In this document: piece by piece, positions 8,308 to 16,727 of the stretch
Position numbering within the stretch: the first letter of the stretch is position 1
Layout: the number at the start of each line of letters is the position of its first letter
Notes under the pieces: model-generated
Told to the model about the DNA's origin: nothing
Database searches by the model: none
What the model saw: only the letters and a program-made list of their open reading frames with translations
From: DAOTVC01 sp034437215
GTDB taxonomy: Bacteria > Chloroflexota > Anaerolineae > B4-G1 > SLSP01
Reading direction: 5' to 3'
Assembly (NCBI GenBank): GCA_034437215.1
Contig: DAOTVC010000034.1
Span: 1-35,347 of the forward strand
Length of the DNA stretch: 35,347 nucleotides
Translations under genes and position numbers: made by a program

Positions 8308-8313
8308 TATAAT
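8308..8313 (+). promoter_or_regulatory. Candidate -10 box upstream of the first secreted-protein gene
   Basis: A perfect TATAAT lies 28 bases before ATG 8342. The bases where a -35 should sit are pyrimidine-rich and match poorly. The rest of the 203-base gap after the membrane-protein gene shows nothing recognisable. Confidence 0.45.
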
Positions 8314-8341
8314 CCACGTCAGGCAAAGCCGGGAGGCAAGG

Positions 8342-8959
8342 ATGCGACTACGACAGGGATTGTTTGTCATACTGGCACTGGTGCTCTTAACGCGCTGCAC
8401 AACGAGTTCTGCTGCTTTCTCCGATGACTTCTCCGACCCCGCGAGCGGTTGGCTTGTGGCTTCGACGGAGACCTATCAGCATGGCTACGATCGGGGACAG
8501 TATCTGATACGGCTCGATGCCGCAGAACGCTACGTGTGGACGACGGCAGGGCGTAGCTATGAGGACGTGACGGTTGAGGTCGTCGCCCAGTCGGAGGGAG
8601 CGAAGGACAACCACTTTGGGGTACTCTGTCGTGCCTCAGGGGAGGAGTTTTACTACTTCGCCATCAGTACCGACGGTTACTATGCTATCTTCCACCACAC
8701 TAAGACAGGTGAGTTGTTTCCCCTGACAGGACCCGCCATGCTGCGCTCCTCCCTTATTCACCACGACGGCGGCTCCAATCGCCTGCTTGCTGTCTGCGAA
8801 GCTTCCACGCTCACCTTCTACATCAACGGAGAGCGGGTGACGCAGGTCGATGTGCCCGAAGGTGGGCCGGAGAGGGGAGATGTGGGGTTGGCTGCCGGGC
8901 TGGTGCGTGGAGAGACGACCGTCGTGTGGTTCGACGATCTCGACGTGGCGGAGCCCTGA
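8342..8959 (+). CDS. Secreted or lipid-anchored beta-sandwich protein (LamG/DUF1080-like)
   Basis: A 205-residue protein with an N-terminal export signal: basic MRLRQG, then a hydrophobic run to about residue 17. Cys19 in LLTRC could be lipidated, although Arg before the Cys is unusual for a lipobox. The rest (about 26-203) looks like a concanavalin/LamG-type jelly roll. It opens with DDFSDPASGW, has FGVLCRASGEEFYYFAIS in the middle, and ends VWFDDLDV. Such domains often bind sugars, but no active-site residues are visible. It is paralogous to the next gene and to the C-terminus of the protein at 11400-13235. Start ATG 8342 follows GGGAGG. Confidence 0.85.
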   Translation: MRLRQGLFVILALVLLTRCTTSSAAFSDDFSDPASGWLVASTETYQHGYDRGQYLIRLDAAERYVWTTAGRSYEDVTVEVVAQSEGAKDNHFGVLCRASGEEFYYFAISTDGYYAIFHHTKTGELFPLTGPAMLRSSLIHHDGGSNRLLAVCEASTLTFYINGERVTQVDVPEGGPERGDVGLAAGLVRGETTVVWFDDLDVAEP

Positions 8960-9036
8960 GGAATGCGGATTACAGGACTTGAGTAAGGGCAAGCGGAACC
9001 CTGCGTGCCGCTCAGGTGTTTATCGAGGAGGTAGTG

Positions 9037-9708
9037 ATGAACTCTTGCCTATTTCGACCTCGTAGTCGCACACTCCATCGGATCGCATTCGTCTTCGCTG
9101 TAGGGAGCCTGCTGTTGGTGTTGCTGCTGGTCATGGCGGCTTGTGCTCCCATGACGGCAGATGAGGCGTGGGTGGAGGACTTCGAGGACGCTGATGACGG
9201 TTGGCAGCTGAGCTCGGATGCGGCTGCTGATCTGACCATCGAGGGGGGACGCCTCTTTATTCACATCCTGCAGCCCGGTCAGATTGCCTGGGCAACCTCC
9301 GAACGGAGCTTCCGCGACTTCGACCTCTCGGTAGAGGCGACTCAAGTGGCCGGTCCTGTGGACAATGAATACGGCGTGTTCGTTCGTATGGAAGGCGACG
9401 AGCGCTTCTACGCCTTCTCGATCAGCGGGGACGGGTACGTGCGGGCGGCAGAGCACGATAACGGCTCGTGGTCGCTGCTCGGTTCCGACTGGACTCTGCA
9501 CGAGGCGGTCAATCAGGGTGAGGCAACCAACCTTCTGGAGGTACGGGCGCGGGGGAGCGACTTCGTCTTTCGGGTCAATGAGACGGAGGTCGCCGCCTTT
9601 TCCGCTGATGGTCTGCGCAAGGGGAGTATTGGCCTCTACGCCGGAGCCTTCGACACCCCTGGCGTGCGCGTCAGCTTTGACAACCTTAAAGTTGTACCGG
9701 CCCCCTGA
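9037..9708 (+). CDS. Lipoprotein with LamG/DUF1080-like beta-sandwich domain
   Basis: A 223-residue lipoprotein. A long hydrophobic signal is followed by a clear lipobox, LVMAAC, with Cys at about residue 36. The mature part repeats the pattern of the preceding gene: EDFEDADDGWQL at the start, then EYGVFVRMEGDERFYAFSIS, and VRVSFDNLKVV at the end. The two genes look like a tandem duplication. ATG 9037 follows GAGGAGG. A GTG at 9016 is in frame but the ribosome site supports the ATG. The gene lies 77 bases after its neighbour and is likely co-transcribed. No enzymatic residues are recognised; a sugar- or surface-binding role is an inference. Confidence 0.87.
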   Translation: MNSCLFRPRSRTLHRIAFVFAVGSLLLVLLLVMAACAPMTADEAWVEDFEDADDGWQLSSDAAADLTIEGGRLFIHILQPGQIAWATSERSFRDFDLSVEATQVAGPVDNEYGVFVRMEGDERFYAFSISGDGYVRAAEHDNGSWSLLGSDWTLHEAVNQGEATNLLEVRARGSDFVFRVNETEVAAFSADGLRKGSIGLYAGAFDTPGVRVSFDNLKVVPAP

Positions 9709-9808
9709 ACTCTCGGTGAAGAAGGTCTGCTGTTCACCGCCGGGTGATGGGATATACCCGACTTGCCCCCTGAAGTCCCTTCTGGGGGAGTAGGTCCCCT
9801 TCCCTCTG

Positions 9809-11089
9809 ATGCGCGTCTACCTCGATTCCCTGGGATGTCGCCTCAACGCTGCCGAGATCGAGACCCTGGCTCGTCAGTTTGCCGGAGTAGGCTGCGAGAT
9901 TGCGGGCAGCGCCGTGGGCGCCGACCTGTTGGTTCTGAACACCTGTGCGGTAACGGCTCAGGCCGCGCGCAAGAGCCGGCAGCGGATTCGGGCACTGTAT
10001 CGAGACAACCCCGCTGCGCCCATCGCGGTGCTGGGATGCTGGGCCACAGCCGATCCCGATCGGGTAGTCGATCTACCGGGAGTGCGGTGGGTGCTTCCCA
10101 ACCCCGACAAGGCCCGTGCTGTCGAGTCGATCTTGGGTCAGGTTGCAGAGGCCGAACCCTGGGAGCCGGGGCGCTGGGGGCACACCCGGGCCTTTCTGGC
10201 GGTGCAGGAGGGGTGTGACAGCGCCTGCACCTACTGCATCACCCGCCTTCTTCGAGGGCGCGCCCGCAGCGCTGCCCTGGACGAGGTAGTGAGGACCGTC
10301 GCGGGGCTCGTGGCCCAGGGGGCCCGGGAGGTCGTGCTCACGGGTGTGAGCCTGGGGGCCTACGGTCGGGATCTGGGTCTGGTCGAGGGCCTGGCCGCCC
10401 TCGTGGAGGCGCTGCTGGAGAAGACCTCTGTGCCCCGCCTGCGCCTCTCCTCCATCGAACCCTGGGACGTGGGACCGGCGCTGCTTCGCCAGTGGCAGAA
10501 TCCCCGTCTCTGCCGCCAGCTCCACATCCCCCTGCAGTCCGGCAGTGAGAGGATCTTGCGCAGGATGGGACGCCCCATCACACCGGAGGCCTTCATCCGC
10601 GTCGTGGAGCAGGCGCGCGCCGTCTCGCCCGCGCTGGCCATTACCACCGATGTTCTGGTCGGCTTCCCGGGTGAAGGGGAGCGGGAGTTCGAGGAGACGT
10701 TTGCCCTGGTCGAGGCGTTGGAATTCGCCCGTTTGCACGTCTTCCCCTACTCGGAACGGGCAGGGACGGCAGCCGTGCGCCTGTCCGATCGCGTCTCCTC
10801 CAAGCTGCGAAGGGAACGCTCGCGGTGCATGCGGGCGTTGGGGGCCCGGCTGGCGACGGCGTACCGCGCCCGCTTCCTGGGCGAAGTTCTGTCCGTTCTG
10901 TGGGAGCGACGCAACGCGCGGGGTTGCTGGCAGGGTCTCACCGACAACTACATTCCCGTCCTTGTGGAGAGCCCCCAGGATCTCTTTAACCGGATCATGC
11001 CCGTGCGTCTCTTGCGTCAGGAACGGGGGCGGGTTCGGGTAGAAATTCCTCCTTCTCGGGAACCTCTGGAGAAGAAAGAGCGTCCATAG
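9809..11089 (+). CDS. mtaB: tRNA (N6-threonylcarbamoyladenosine(37)-C2)-methylthiotransferase MtaB
   Basis: A 426-residue radical-SAM methylthiotransferase that converts t6A37 of tRNA to ms2t6A. The N-terminal UPF0004 domain gives three cluster ligands: Cys10 (LGCRLN), Cys46 (NTCAVT) and Cys77 (GCWA). The radical-SAM cluster motif CxxxCxxC is Cys136, Cys140 and Cys143 (CDSACTYC). Downstream features RLSSIEPWD and HIPLQSGSERILRRMGR are typical of the family. A short TRAM-like end covers about 360-415. The LGCRLN motif, rather than GCQMN, favours MtaB over MiaB. The start ATG 9809 has no strong adjacent ribosome site. A 100-base gap separates it from the lipoprotein gene. Confidence 0.93.
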   Translation: MRVYLDSLGCRLNAAEIETLARQFAGVGCEIAGSAVGADLLVLNTCAVTAQAARKSRQRIRALYRDNPAAPIAVLGCWATADPDRVVDLPGVRWVLPNPDKARAVESILGQVAEAEPWEPGRWGHTRAFLAVQEGCDSACTYCITRLLRGRARSAALDEVVRTVAGLVAQGAREVVLTGVSLGAYGRDLGLVEGLAALVEALLEKTSVPRLRLSSIEPWDVGPALLRQWQNPRLCRQLHIPLQSGSERILRRMGRPITPEAFIRVVEQARAVSPALAITTDVLVGFPGEGEREFEETFALVEALEFARLHVFPYSERAGTAAVRLSDRVSSKLRRERSRCMRALGARLATAYRARFLGEVLSVLWERRNARGCWQGLTDNYIPVLVESPQDLFNRIMPVRLLRQERGRVRVEIPPSREPLEKKERP

Positions 11090-11107
11090 ATGGCTTTCCG
11101 AATCCGG

Positions 11108-11122
11108 CCTGTGACTCGACCT
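11108..11122 (+). repeat. 15-base direct repeat, copy 1
   Basis: CCTGTGACTCGACCT occurs here and again exactly at 11290-11304, flanking the hairpin region between mtaB and the Fn3-like protein gene. Confidence 0.8.
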
Positions 11123-11157
11123 AGGGCTATCGTGTTTGACCTCTGGTCGCAGAAATA

Positions 11158-11222
11158 CGGCCTAAAGGCCGGGGATAAAAGGGGATTTTCGTGGCGGGGC
11201 GCAGCCCCGCCACGAAGATCCC
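11158..11222. repeat. Compound palindrome: small hairpin plus 20-base-stem hairpin
   Basis: A 5-base stem CGGCC-TAAA-GGCCG (11158-11171) is followed by a very stable hairpin. Its left arm (11181-11200, core TTCGTGGCGGGGC) and right arm (11204-11222, core GCCCCGCCACGAA) flank a 3-base loop, with only G-U type deviations at the base. A-rich stretches lie on both sides, but there is no T run after it on the plus strand. It looks more like a repetitive extragenic palindrome or small non-autonomous element than a classical terminator. Confidence 0.75.
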
Positions 11223-11289
11223 TCTAAAAAATGCCGCTTCAGCGACGCACCAGGCAACGCGCTGGAGAGAGTGTGCTAAGTGCGATGGC

Positions 11290-11304
11290 CCTGTGACTCG
11301 ACCT
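11290..11304 (+). repeat. 15-base direct repeat, copy 2
   Basis: Identical to 11108-11122, starting 182 bases later. It ends at the first base of the candidate -35 box for the next gene. Confidence 0.8.
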
Positions 11305-11331
11305 TGTCAGGGGGCCTGTCTGTGGTATATC
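11304..11331 (+). promoter_or_regulatory. Candidate promoter for the Fn3-like secreted protein
   Basis: TTGTCA (11304-11309), a 16-base spacer, and TATATC (11326-11331). The leader to ATG 11400 would be about 60 bases. The -35 matches 5 of 6 bases and the -10 matches 4 of 6. Confidence 0.5.
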
Positions 11332-11399
11332 TTGTAAGGGGAGTGAGGCGTTTGCGATCTGGCAGTTCACATAACTCGTATCAAGGAGAAAGGTAACCT

Positions 11400-13235
11400 A
11401 TGGGTAACAAAAGTGTCTATTCCCGTATTCTGCTGTTCTTTGTGCCGGCTCTGCTGTTAGTGGGGCTCCTTATGCTGCACGCCCATGTCACACAGGCAGC
11501 CGCGCTTCATTCTACAACATCTGGCGAGATGCTCGGAGGGACGGCGCGGGTTGCAAGCACCCTCACCGCAACTCTACAGATCCACAGCCCCAAGAATGGC
11601 GCCTACATTACGGCTCAGGAAGGTTCGCTGCTTACCATTGAAGGATATGCCTGGAACACCTATGATCCCCCTCCTTTCCCGGACGTGCCCGTCCTCGAAC
11701 CTATCGACAACTTCGAGGGAGGAGGTAGCTACAATGTGAGTTGGTCCGCAGTACCGACCGGTGACAACTATGAGCTAGAAGAGGCCGACAATCCGCAGTT
11801 TGATAGCCCGACGACCTACGCCACATCGAACACCAGTGAGTTCATTGCCGGCAAGCCGGTCGGCACCTATTACTACCGTGTACGGGCTTACAATGACGCG
11901 GGACGTCGCAGCCGTTTCAGTAATGTGGAGTCCGTGACCGTCACGAGTGCGAGTTTGGCCGGCTTCAGCCTCTTCTCGAGGACGAGTGCCTTACCCGAGG
12001 GCCCGAAGGTGGAGAACACCGTCCTGGCTACAGGCACCCTGACGGTTCAGGTGCAGATCGATGGCGGCAGTTGGGTTACCGCGACGGTGGTGGATGAAGG
12101 GGAGTGGTGGTCCTGGTCCTATGACTGGTCGTTGCCCCAAGCGGATGAAGTCGAATACCCTATCCGGGCACGTGCGCGTGTTGATAGCGGTGAGTGGAGC
12201 GACCTGGACACCATCACGGTGACGGTCGACAACAACATCTTCCTCACCTACTTCCCTCTGATCTTCAAGTGGTGGCCTCCGGTACCCTACCCGCCGACCC
12301 TGAGCGAGATCAATAATGCTGACGCCGACGGCGACTACACCGTCAGCTGGACCTACGGCACCTATACCGGCGTTCCGGCGCCGACGAGTTTCACCATCCA
12401 GGAGGCCACGAACGCGAACTTCACCAACCCTACCGAGTACAGCGTCACCGGTTCGGCGCGTTCACGCTCCTTCACCGGGAAATCCAACGGTACCTACTAC
12501 TACCGGGTGCGGGGTGTGAACTCCTACGGCAACGGCCCCTGGAGCAACGTCCGGTCCGTGGTCGTCAGCATCGGCTTCTACGATAACTTCTCCAATGCCA
12601 ACAGCGGCTGGCCTCATCAACAGACCTACAGCCACGACGGCACAGCGTACTTGTACGCCGACTACTACAACGGCACCTACCGGATGAAGGTGCTACGCGA
12701 CGATACGGGCGAGAATAACAAGAAGATGGCGATCATCAAGGCTCCCTACACCAAGAGCCACACCAATTACGACGTCTACGTGGAGCACTTCTTCACCCGG
12801 GCGGGCGATGCCGCCGTGGAACCGGCCCAGGGGAAGGCCAGCTTGATCTTTGCCGCCAACGACAGCTTCTCCACGATTTACGCCGTGGAGTGGAACTACG
12901 AAGGGCATTGCGCGGTTAACAAATACACTGACGTTAGTGTGCCCGTCTCCGCCTATGAGAATAGCGATCTTGACCACCATCCTCTCAAGGGCTGGGGCGA
13001 GTGTGGAGCATACGGGGTTCGGGGTGGCTATGACAAGGTCAACCGCTTCCGGGTGGAGGTGCGCAACACCACCGCCCGCATCTACGCTTACGACAAGGAT
13101 GGGGGACGCCATCTGGTCTATCAATTCAGCGATGGTGCGCTGAGCAGCCATCGCCGTACCGGGCTCGTCACCGGCTCCTGGGAGTGGACGCCCGTCGAGT
13201 CCCGCTTCGACAACTATCGGGTCGAGCCCAAGTAG
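11400..13235 (+). CDS. Secreted multidomain protein with Fn3-like repeats and LamG-like C-terminus
   Basis: A 611-residue protein with a signal peptide (about 1-34, ending near VTQAAA). Two fibronectin-type-III-like modules (about 96-185 and 298-390) share the pattern SW...GTYYYRVR..N..G..S..SNV..V.V. Between them is a beta-rich segment ending in a Tyr/Phe/Trp-rich stretch, YFPLIFKWWPP. Similar short hydrophobic YLPL-type segments are common in Chloroflexota exported proteins, as I recall. Residues about 393-611 start FYDNFSNANSGW and match the beta-sandwich of the two upstream lipoprotein-like genes. No catalytic motif is visible. A surface-adhesion or glycan-binding role is inferred. ATG 11400 follows AAGGAGAAAGG. 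Codon and base use look like the neighbours. Confidence 0.88.
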   Translation: MGNKSVYSRILLFFVPALLLVGLLMLHAHVTQAAALHSTTSGEMLGGTARVASTLTATLQIHSPKNGAYITAQEGSLLTIEGYAWNTYDPPPFPDVPVLEPIDNFEGGGSYNVSWSAVPTGDNYELEEADNPQFDSPTTYATSNTSEFIAGKPVGTYYYRVRAYNDAGRRSRFSNVESVTVTSASLAGFSLFSRTSALPEGPKVENTVLATGTLTVQVQIDGGSWVTATVVDEGEWWSWSYDWSLPQADEVEYPIRARARVDSGEWSDLDTITVTVDNNIFLTYFPLIFKWWPPVPYPPTLSEINNADADGDYTVSWTYGTYTGVPAPTSFTIQEATNANFTNPTEYSVTGSARSRSFTGKSNGTYYYRVRGVNSYGNGPWSNVRSVVVSIGFYDNFSNANSGWPHQQTYSHDGTAYLYADYYNGTYRMKVLRDDTGENNKKMAIIKAPYTKSHTNYDVYVEHFFTRAGDAAVEPAQGKASLIFAANDSFSTIYAVEWNYEGHCAVNKYTDVSVPVSAYENSDLDHHPLKGWGECGAYGVRGGYDKVNRFRVEVRNTTARIYAYDKDGGRHLVYQFSDGALSSHRRTGLVTGSWEWTPVESRFDNYRVEPK

Positions 13236-13255
13236 TTTGACCGTGTGAGATCTCA

Positions 13256-13291
13256 AGAGATGGATTGGGGGCTTGCCTCCAATCCATCTCT
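13256..13291 (+). terminator. Strong hairpin after the Fn3-like gene (possible attenuator)
   Basis: Two 17-base arms (AGAGATGGATTGGGGGC and GCCTCCAATCCATCTCT) pair with one G-U and a 2-base loop. It is 20 bases after the stop at 13235 and 16 before the next start. No T run follows, so termination may be partial or Rho-assisted. It could instead protect the upstream message. Confidence 0.6.
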
Positions 13292-13307
13292 GCTATGTTG
13301 AGGTGTT

Positions 13308-14279
13308 ATGCAGGAACGCTCGCGCAAGATCTGGTCCAATGCCCTGCGCATTCTCCTGAGTTTCGGTACCCTGGCCCTGCTGTTGGTCACCGTAGGGTGG
13401 CGGGAGATTCTGGAGGTGCTGGCGCAGGCGGACTGGCCCCCGCTCCTTCTGGCGGGCGGGCTCTTCTTCCTGGGCGTCGTGGTGCGCACCTTGCGCTGGC
13501 AGGCGCTCCTCATGGGTCTGGGACTGCAGCTGCCCTTGCGGCGCTTGTTGCGCCTCTACCTCGTCGGGGGATTCTTCAACGTCTTTCTGCCCACCGGCTT
13601 CGGTGGCGACGTGGTGCGGGTGGTAGAGTTGGCCCAGGGCGCGGATCGGACAGCGGCGGCAGGTACCGTCTTCGTCGACCGGCTCACGGGGATCCTCTCG
13701 CTGATGGCCATGGGCCTCATCGTCCTGCCCTTCACCCCACGTCTTGAACCCTGGCTAATCGTTACGGTCATCCTCATCTGCGGGTCGGGGCTCCTGGGGG
13801 GATTTCTGCTGCTGGAGGGGCGGTGGATTCGCCGTCTCACCCGCCGGCTTCCCCACAGCCTCTCGCTGGCAGGGGAAGGGGCTCTGGCACGTCTTTACGC
13901 CTCCGTAACCGGTGCGGGACGCTCCGCTCTCTGGCAGGCCCTCGCTCTCTCGACCCTCTTCAATCTGCTCAACGTGATGGTCTACTGGCTCTGCGGACGT
14001 GCTGTGGGGATCGAGGTGGGGCCGGCTTTCTACTTCGTGGTCGTGCCCCTGCTCTCCCTCACGCTGCTGGCTCCCATCTCCGTCGGAGGGCTGGGGGTCA
14101 GGGACTGGGTGGCCCAGCCCCTCTTCGCCTCGGTGAACATCGCAGCCCGGCAGGCGGCGGGCATGACCCTCGCGGCCTACGCGGTGACGGCGGTCGTGGG
14201 GTTGATCGGGGGAGTGTTATACCTCGGGGCGGTCGTGCGTGATCTCGCGGGGCGTCGCGCTACGGATAGAGCCGCATAA
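13308..14279 (+). CDS. Flippase-like integral membrane protein (LPG_synthase_TM / UPF0104 family)
   Basis: A 323-residue polytopic membrane protein with about eight hydrophobic segments. Family hallmarks are RTLRWQALL near residue 65, FNVFLPTGFGGDVVRV (about 90-105) and PISVGGLGVRDW (about 259-270). The family covers the membrane half of lysylphosphatidylglycerol synthases and AglD-like proteins tied to lipid-linked sugar handling. This one has no soluble synthase domain, so flipping or transferring a lipid-linked substrate is the more likely role. A paralogue lies at 25704-26726. ATG 13308 follows GAGG. The gene ends before a 300-base repeat-containing gap facing the convergent mrdA gene. 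Confidence 0.88.
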   Translation: MQERSRKIWSNALRILLSFGTLALLLVTVGWREILEVLAQADWPPLLLAGGLFFLGVVVRTLRWQALLMGLGLQLPLRRLLRLYLVGGFFNVFLPTGFGGDVVRVVELAQGADRTAAAGTVFVDRLTGILSLMAMGLIVLPFTPRLEPWLIVTVILICGSGLLGGFLLLEGRWIRRLTRRLPHSLSLAGEGALARLYASVTGAGRSALWQALALSTLFNLLNVMVYWLCGRAVGIEVGPAFYFVVVPLLSLTLLAPISVGGLGVRDWVAQPLFASVNIAARQAAGMTLAAYAVTAVVGLIGGVLYLGAVVRDLAGRRATDRAA

Positions 14280-14334
14280 GAAGATTCTGCGACGGGGCGC
14301 TGTGGGGAAGGGGGCTATTGAGACCCGGTACCTG

Positions 14335-14368
14335 TTTTCAGTGAAGCCATAGCTGACTGCCCTGAAAA
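14335..14368. other. Weak stem-loop downstream of the flippase-like gene
   Basis: TTTTCAG (14335-14341) can pair with CTGAAAA (14362-14368) around a 20-base loop. It may end transcripts from the plus-strand gene, but the stem is AT-rich and weak. Confidence 0.3.
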
Positions 14369-14374
14369 AACTTC

Positions 14375-14552
14375 TTCCACCACGGAGAACACTGAGAAAA
14401 TCAAGGAGATAGTGAAATATTTTTATAAAAACGCCCTGTTTCCTGATTTTATGAAGGTCAATTTTAAAAAATCTCCGTGCCCTCTGTGGTAAAAAGGCTT
14501 TTTTCAGCAGAGCCGTGGCTTAAGATCAAAAATCTCCGTGATCTCCGTGGTA
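14375..14552. repeat. Three copies of a CTCCGTG(N)TCTCCGTGGT-type repeat in an AT-rich gap
   Basis: Direct copies AAAAATCTCCGTGCCCTCTG (14467-14486, continuing TGGTAAAAA) and AAAAATCTCCGTGATCTCCG (14528-14547) are accompanied by an inverted copy, ACCACGGAGAACACTGAGAA (14379-14398). The sequence between them is AT-rich, unlike the rest of the window. Similar phrases recur in intergenic DNA of many environmental bacteria, from memory. No gene is apparent in the whole 14280-14579 gap. Confidence 0.7.
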
Positions 14553-14579
14553 GGAGAGTTTGCTCCGAAGAACCACACG

Positions 14580-16727
14580 TCAGGGCTGCGGAACCGGCTC
14601 CTCGGCTGCCGGCGACTCTCCCTCTACCGGCTCCTCCACCGGAAGCTGGCCCGTCGCCCGTTTGAAGTAAAAGTCCAGCACCTGCTGCGCGACCGGGACG
14701 GCGACCTTCGAGCCCTCACCCCCGTTGTAGATCCAGGCGACGACGGCGATCTCCGGCGCTTCGGCGGGGGCGTAGGCCATGAACCAGGCGTGGGTGGGCA
14801 GCACCTGCCCCTCGGGGACGGGGCAGAGCCCCGCTTTGATGGCGAGGTCGTCACAGTACTCGGCGGTACCCGTCTTGCCCGCCACGCGCATCCCCTCCAC
14901 CTGGGCCAGGGGCGCCGTGCCTCCGTAGACCGCGCCCTCGAGCCCCTCACGGACAATCGACCAGACGGCGTCGTCGACCTCCAGCTCGCGGATTACCTCG
15001 GGTTGGAACTCCGCGACGCTGTTGCCTTCGATATCGACGATGTGGTGGATGAGCTGCGGGCGGTAGAGAGTGCCGCCGTTGGCGACGGCGGCCATCACGT
15101 TCGCCATCTGCAGGGGCGTGACGTTGACGAAGCCCTGACCGATGGACATCAGGTAAGTGTCCCCTGTCGTCCACGTCTCCTGGTAGACGTCACGCTTCCA
15201 CTTGGGGTCGGGAACGAACATGATGTGGTTTTCGGGATCGGTGACCCCGACATCCAGCTCACCAGGGATATCGATCCCCGTCGGCTGGCCCAGCCCGAAG
15301 GCCTCCGACCACGCCGCCAGACGCTGCACGCCCAACCCCTCGAAGTTGGTCTCGGGAAAGCCGCCGCCCACCTCATAGAAGAAGACGTCGCAGGATTGCG
15401 CCAGACCTTCGACAACGTTCACCGGGCCGTGCCCACCTCCGTGCTGGATGTAGGTCCAGCAGTAGAAGGGTTGTGCCGCCCCGGGGTCGTTGGGGGCGAA
15501 CTTGTTGGGCAGAAGGATGCGTCCGGGGCAGTTGACTGTGGTGTAACGGTTGATGATCCCCTCCTGCAGTGCTGCCGTGGCCGGAATGACCTTGTAGATC
15601 GAACCGGGCGGTACCTGGTCGGCGATGGCGTGGTTGTAGAGGGGGCCATGGGGATCCTTCAGGAGCTCGCGGTACTGCTCGAAGTCGGCCTGCTTGCTGA
15701 TGCCGCGGGCGAAGAAGTTGTTGTCGTAGGTGGGGAGGCTCACGAGGCTGAGCACCTGCCCATCCCGAGGATCGAGGGCGATGACCACACCCCGCCGGGA
15801 GCCGACAGCCTCCATCTCTTGGCGCAGGGCCTCTTCGGCGACCTGTTGGAGCTCGGTGTCCAGCGTCAGATGCACGTTGTCCCCGGCGATGGGTTGAATC
15901 GTCTCCCCGATCGTGCCCAGCTCCTGCCCCTGGACGTCCTTGCGCACGTAGCGCCGTCCGGGCACCCCGCGTAGGTGGACCTCGGCGGAGGCCTCGATGC
16001 CGGCTGCGCCCACGCGATCGATGTTCGCGTTGTAGCCCTGGGCCTCGAATACCTCTACCTGCTCCGGCGGGATCTTTCGCAGGAAGCCTATGACCTGGGA
16101 CGAGAGGGCGCCGGTGGGGTAGCTCCGGCGGGGAACGATCTGGATGCCCACTCCGGGCATGGTGACCCCGCCCTCCTGCGCCACGACGAGGGCCAGGTCC
16201 CGGTCGATGTTCTCGAGGACGATGAGGGGCGCGAAGGGATCCAGGTATCGCACCTCGTCGACCATCTCGATGAGCCCCGACTCGGGTGGGGAGCCGTAAG
16301 GAGGAAGCGCTGCCCGCCCGGCCGTCCAGAGCTCATCCCGGTAGGGCTCGGCGACCTCCTCGCTGCTGTAGGGGACTTCGATGAGCCGGGCGAGCTGTTG
16401 GAGGACGTCCCGCTCCCGCTCGGAGTTCTTGGGCAACTCACCGGGGGTGATGACGACGTTGTATGCCGGGATGTTCCGCACCAGGAGGTTCCCGTGCCGG
16501 TCGTAGATGACACCGCGTTGCGGGGAGATGGACTCCACGCGCAGCAGCTGTTCCTCGGCCTCGGCCATGTAGTACCCGCCCTCCAGAAACTGTAGCTGCC
16601 AGAGGCGGATGATGTAGAAGCCCAGCACCATCAGGATCAGCCACCCCAGGACTGCGAGGCGCGGCGCGCTGATCATCCAGGAGGGGCGGGAGGGGCTGAG
16701 ATCGGACTGCGAGAGCTCGGTTCTCAT
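14580..16727 (-). CDS. mrdA: Penicillin-binding protein 2 (rod-shape peptidoglycan transpeptidase)
   Basis: A 715-residue class B PBP that cross-links peptidoglycan during side-wall elongation. One membrane anchor (about 24-42) precedes the pedestal domain (RGVIYDRHGNLLV at 71-83, then a dimerisation-type region to about 260). The transpeptidase domain has S376-IY-K379, S445-C-D447 (an SxD form of the SxN motif) and K618-TGT. A Pro/Glu-rich tail closes it (about 695-715). Its place at the end of mreB-mreC-mreD marks it as PBP2 rather than the septal PBP3. Start ATG 16727 follows GAGGAGC and overlaps the mreD stop (ATGA). The gene is convergent with the flippase-like gene at 13308-14279. Confidence 0.95.
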   Translation of the reverse strand: MRTELSQSDLSPSRPSWMISAPRLAVLGWLILMVLGFYIIRLWQLQFLEGGYYMAEAEEQLLRVESISPQRGVIYDRHGNLLVRNIPAYNVVITPGELPKNSERERDVLQQLARLIEVPYSSEEVAEPYRDELWTAGRAALPPYGSPPESGLIEMVDEVRYLDPFAPLIVLENIDRDLALVVAQEGGVTMPGVGIQIVPRRSYPTGALSSQVIGFLRKIPPEQVEVFEAQGYNANIDRVGAAGIEASAEVHLRGVPGRRYVRKDVQGQELGTIGETIQPIAGDNVHLTLDTELQQVAEEALRQEMEAVGSRRGVVIALDPRDGQVLSLVSLPTYDNNFFARGISKQADFEQYRELLKDPHGPLYNHAIADQVPPGSIYKVIPATAALQEGIINRYTTVNCPGRILLPNKFAPNDPGAAQPFYCWTYIQHGGGHGPVNVVEGLAQSCDVFFYEVGGGFPETNFEGLGVQRLAAWSEAFGLGQPTGIDIPGELDVGVTDPENHIMFVPDPKWKRDVYQETWTTGDTYLMSIGQGFVNVTPLQMANVMAAVANGGTLYRPQLIHHIVDIEGNSVAEFQPEVIRELEVDDAVWSIVREGLEGAVYGGTAPLAQVEGMRVAGKTGTAEYCDDLAIKAGLCPVPEGQVLPTHAWFMAYAPAEAPEIAVVAWIYNGGEGSKVAVPVAQQVLDFYFKRATGQLPVEEPVEGESPAAEEPVPQP

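Noticed and set aside
9709..9808. Small inverted repeats between the lipoprotein gene and mtaB as a terminator
   Set aside because: Stems are only 5-8 bases with mismatches and no T run follows, so the call is not supported.
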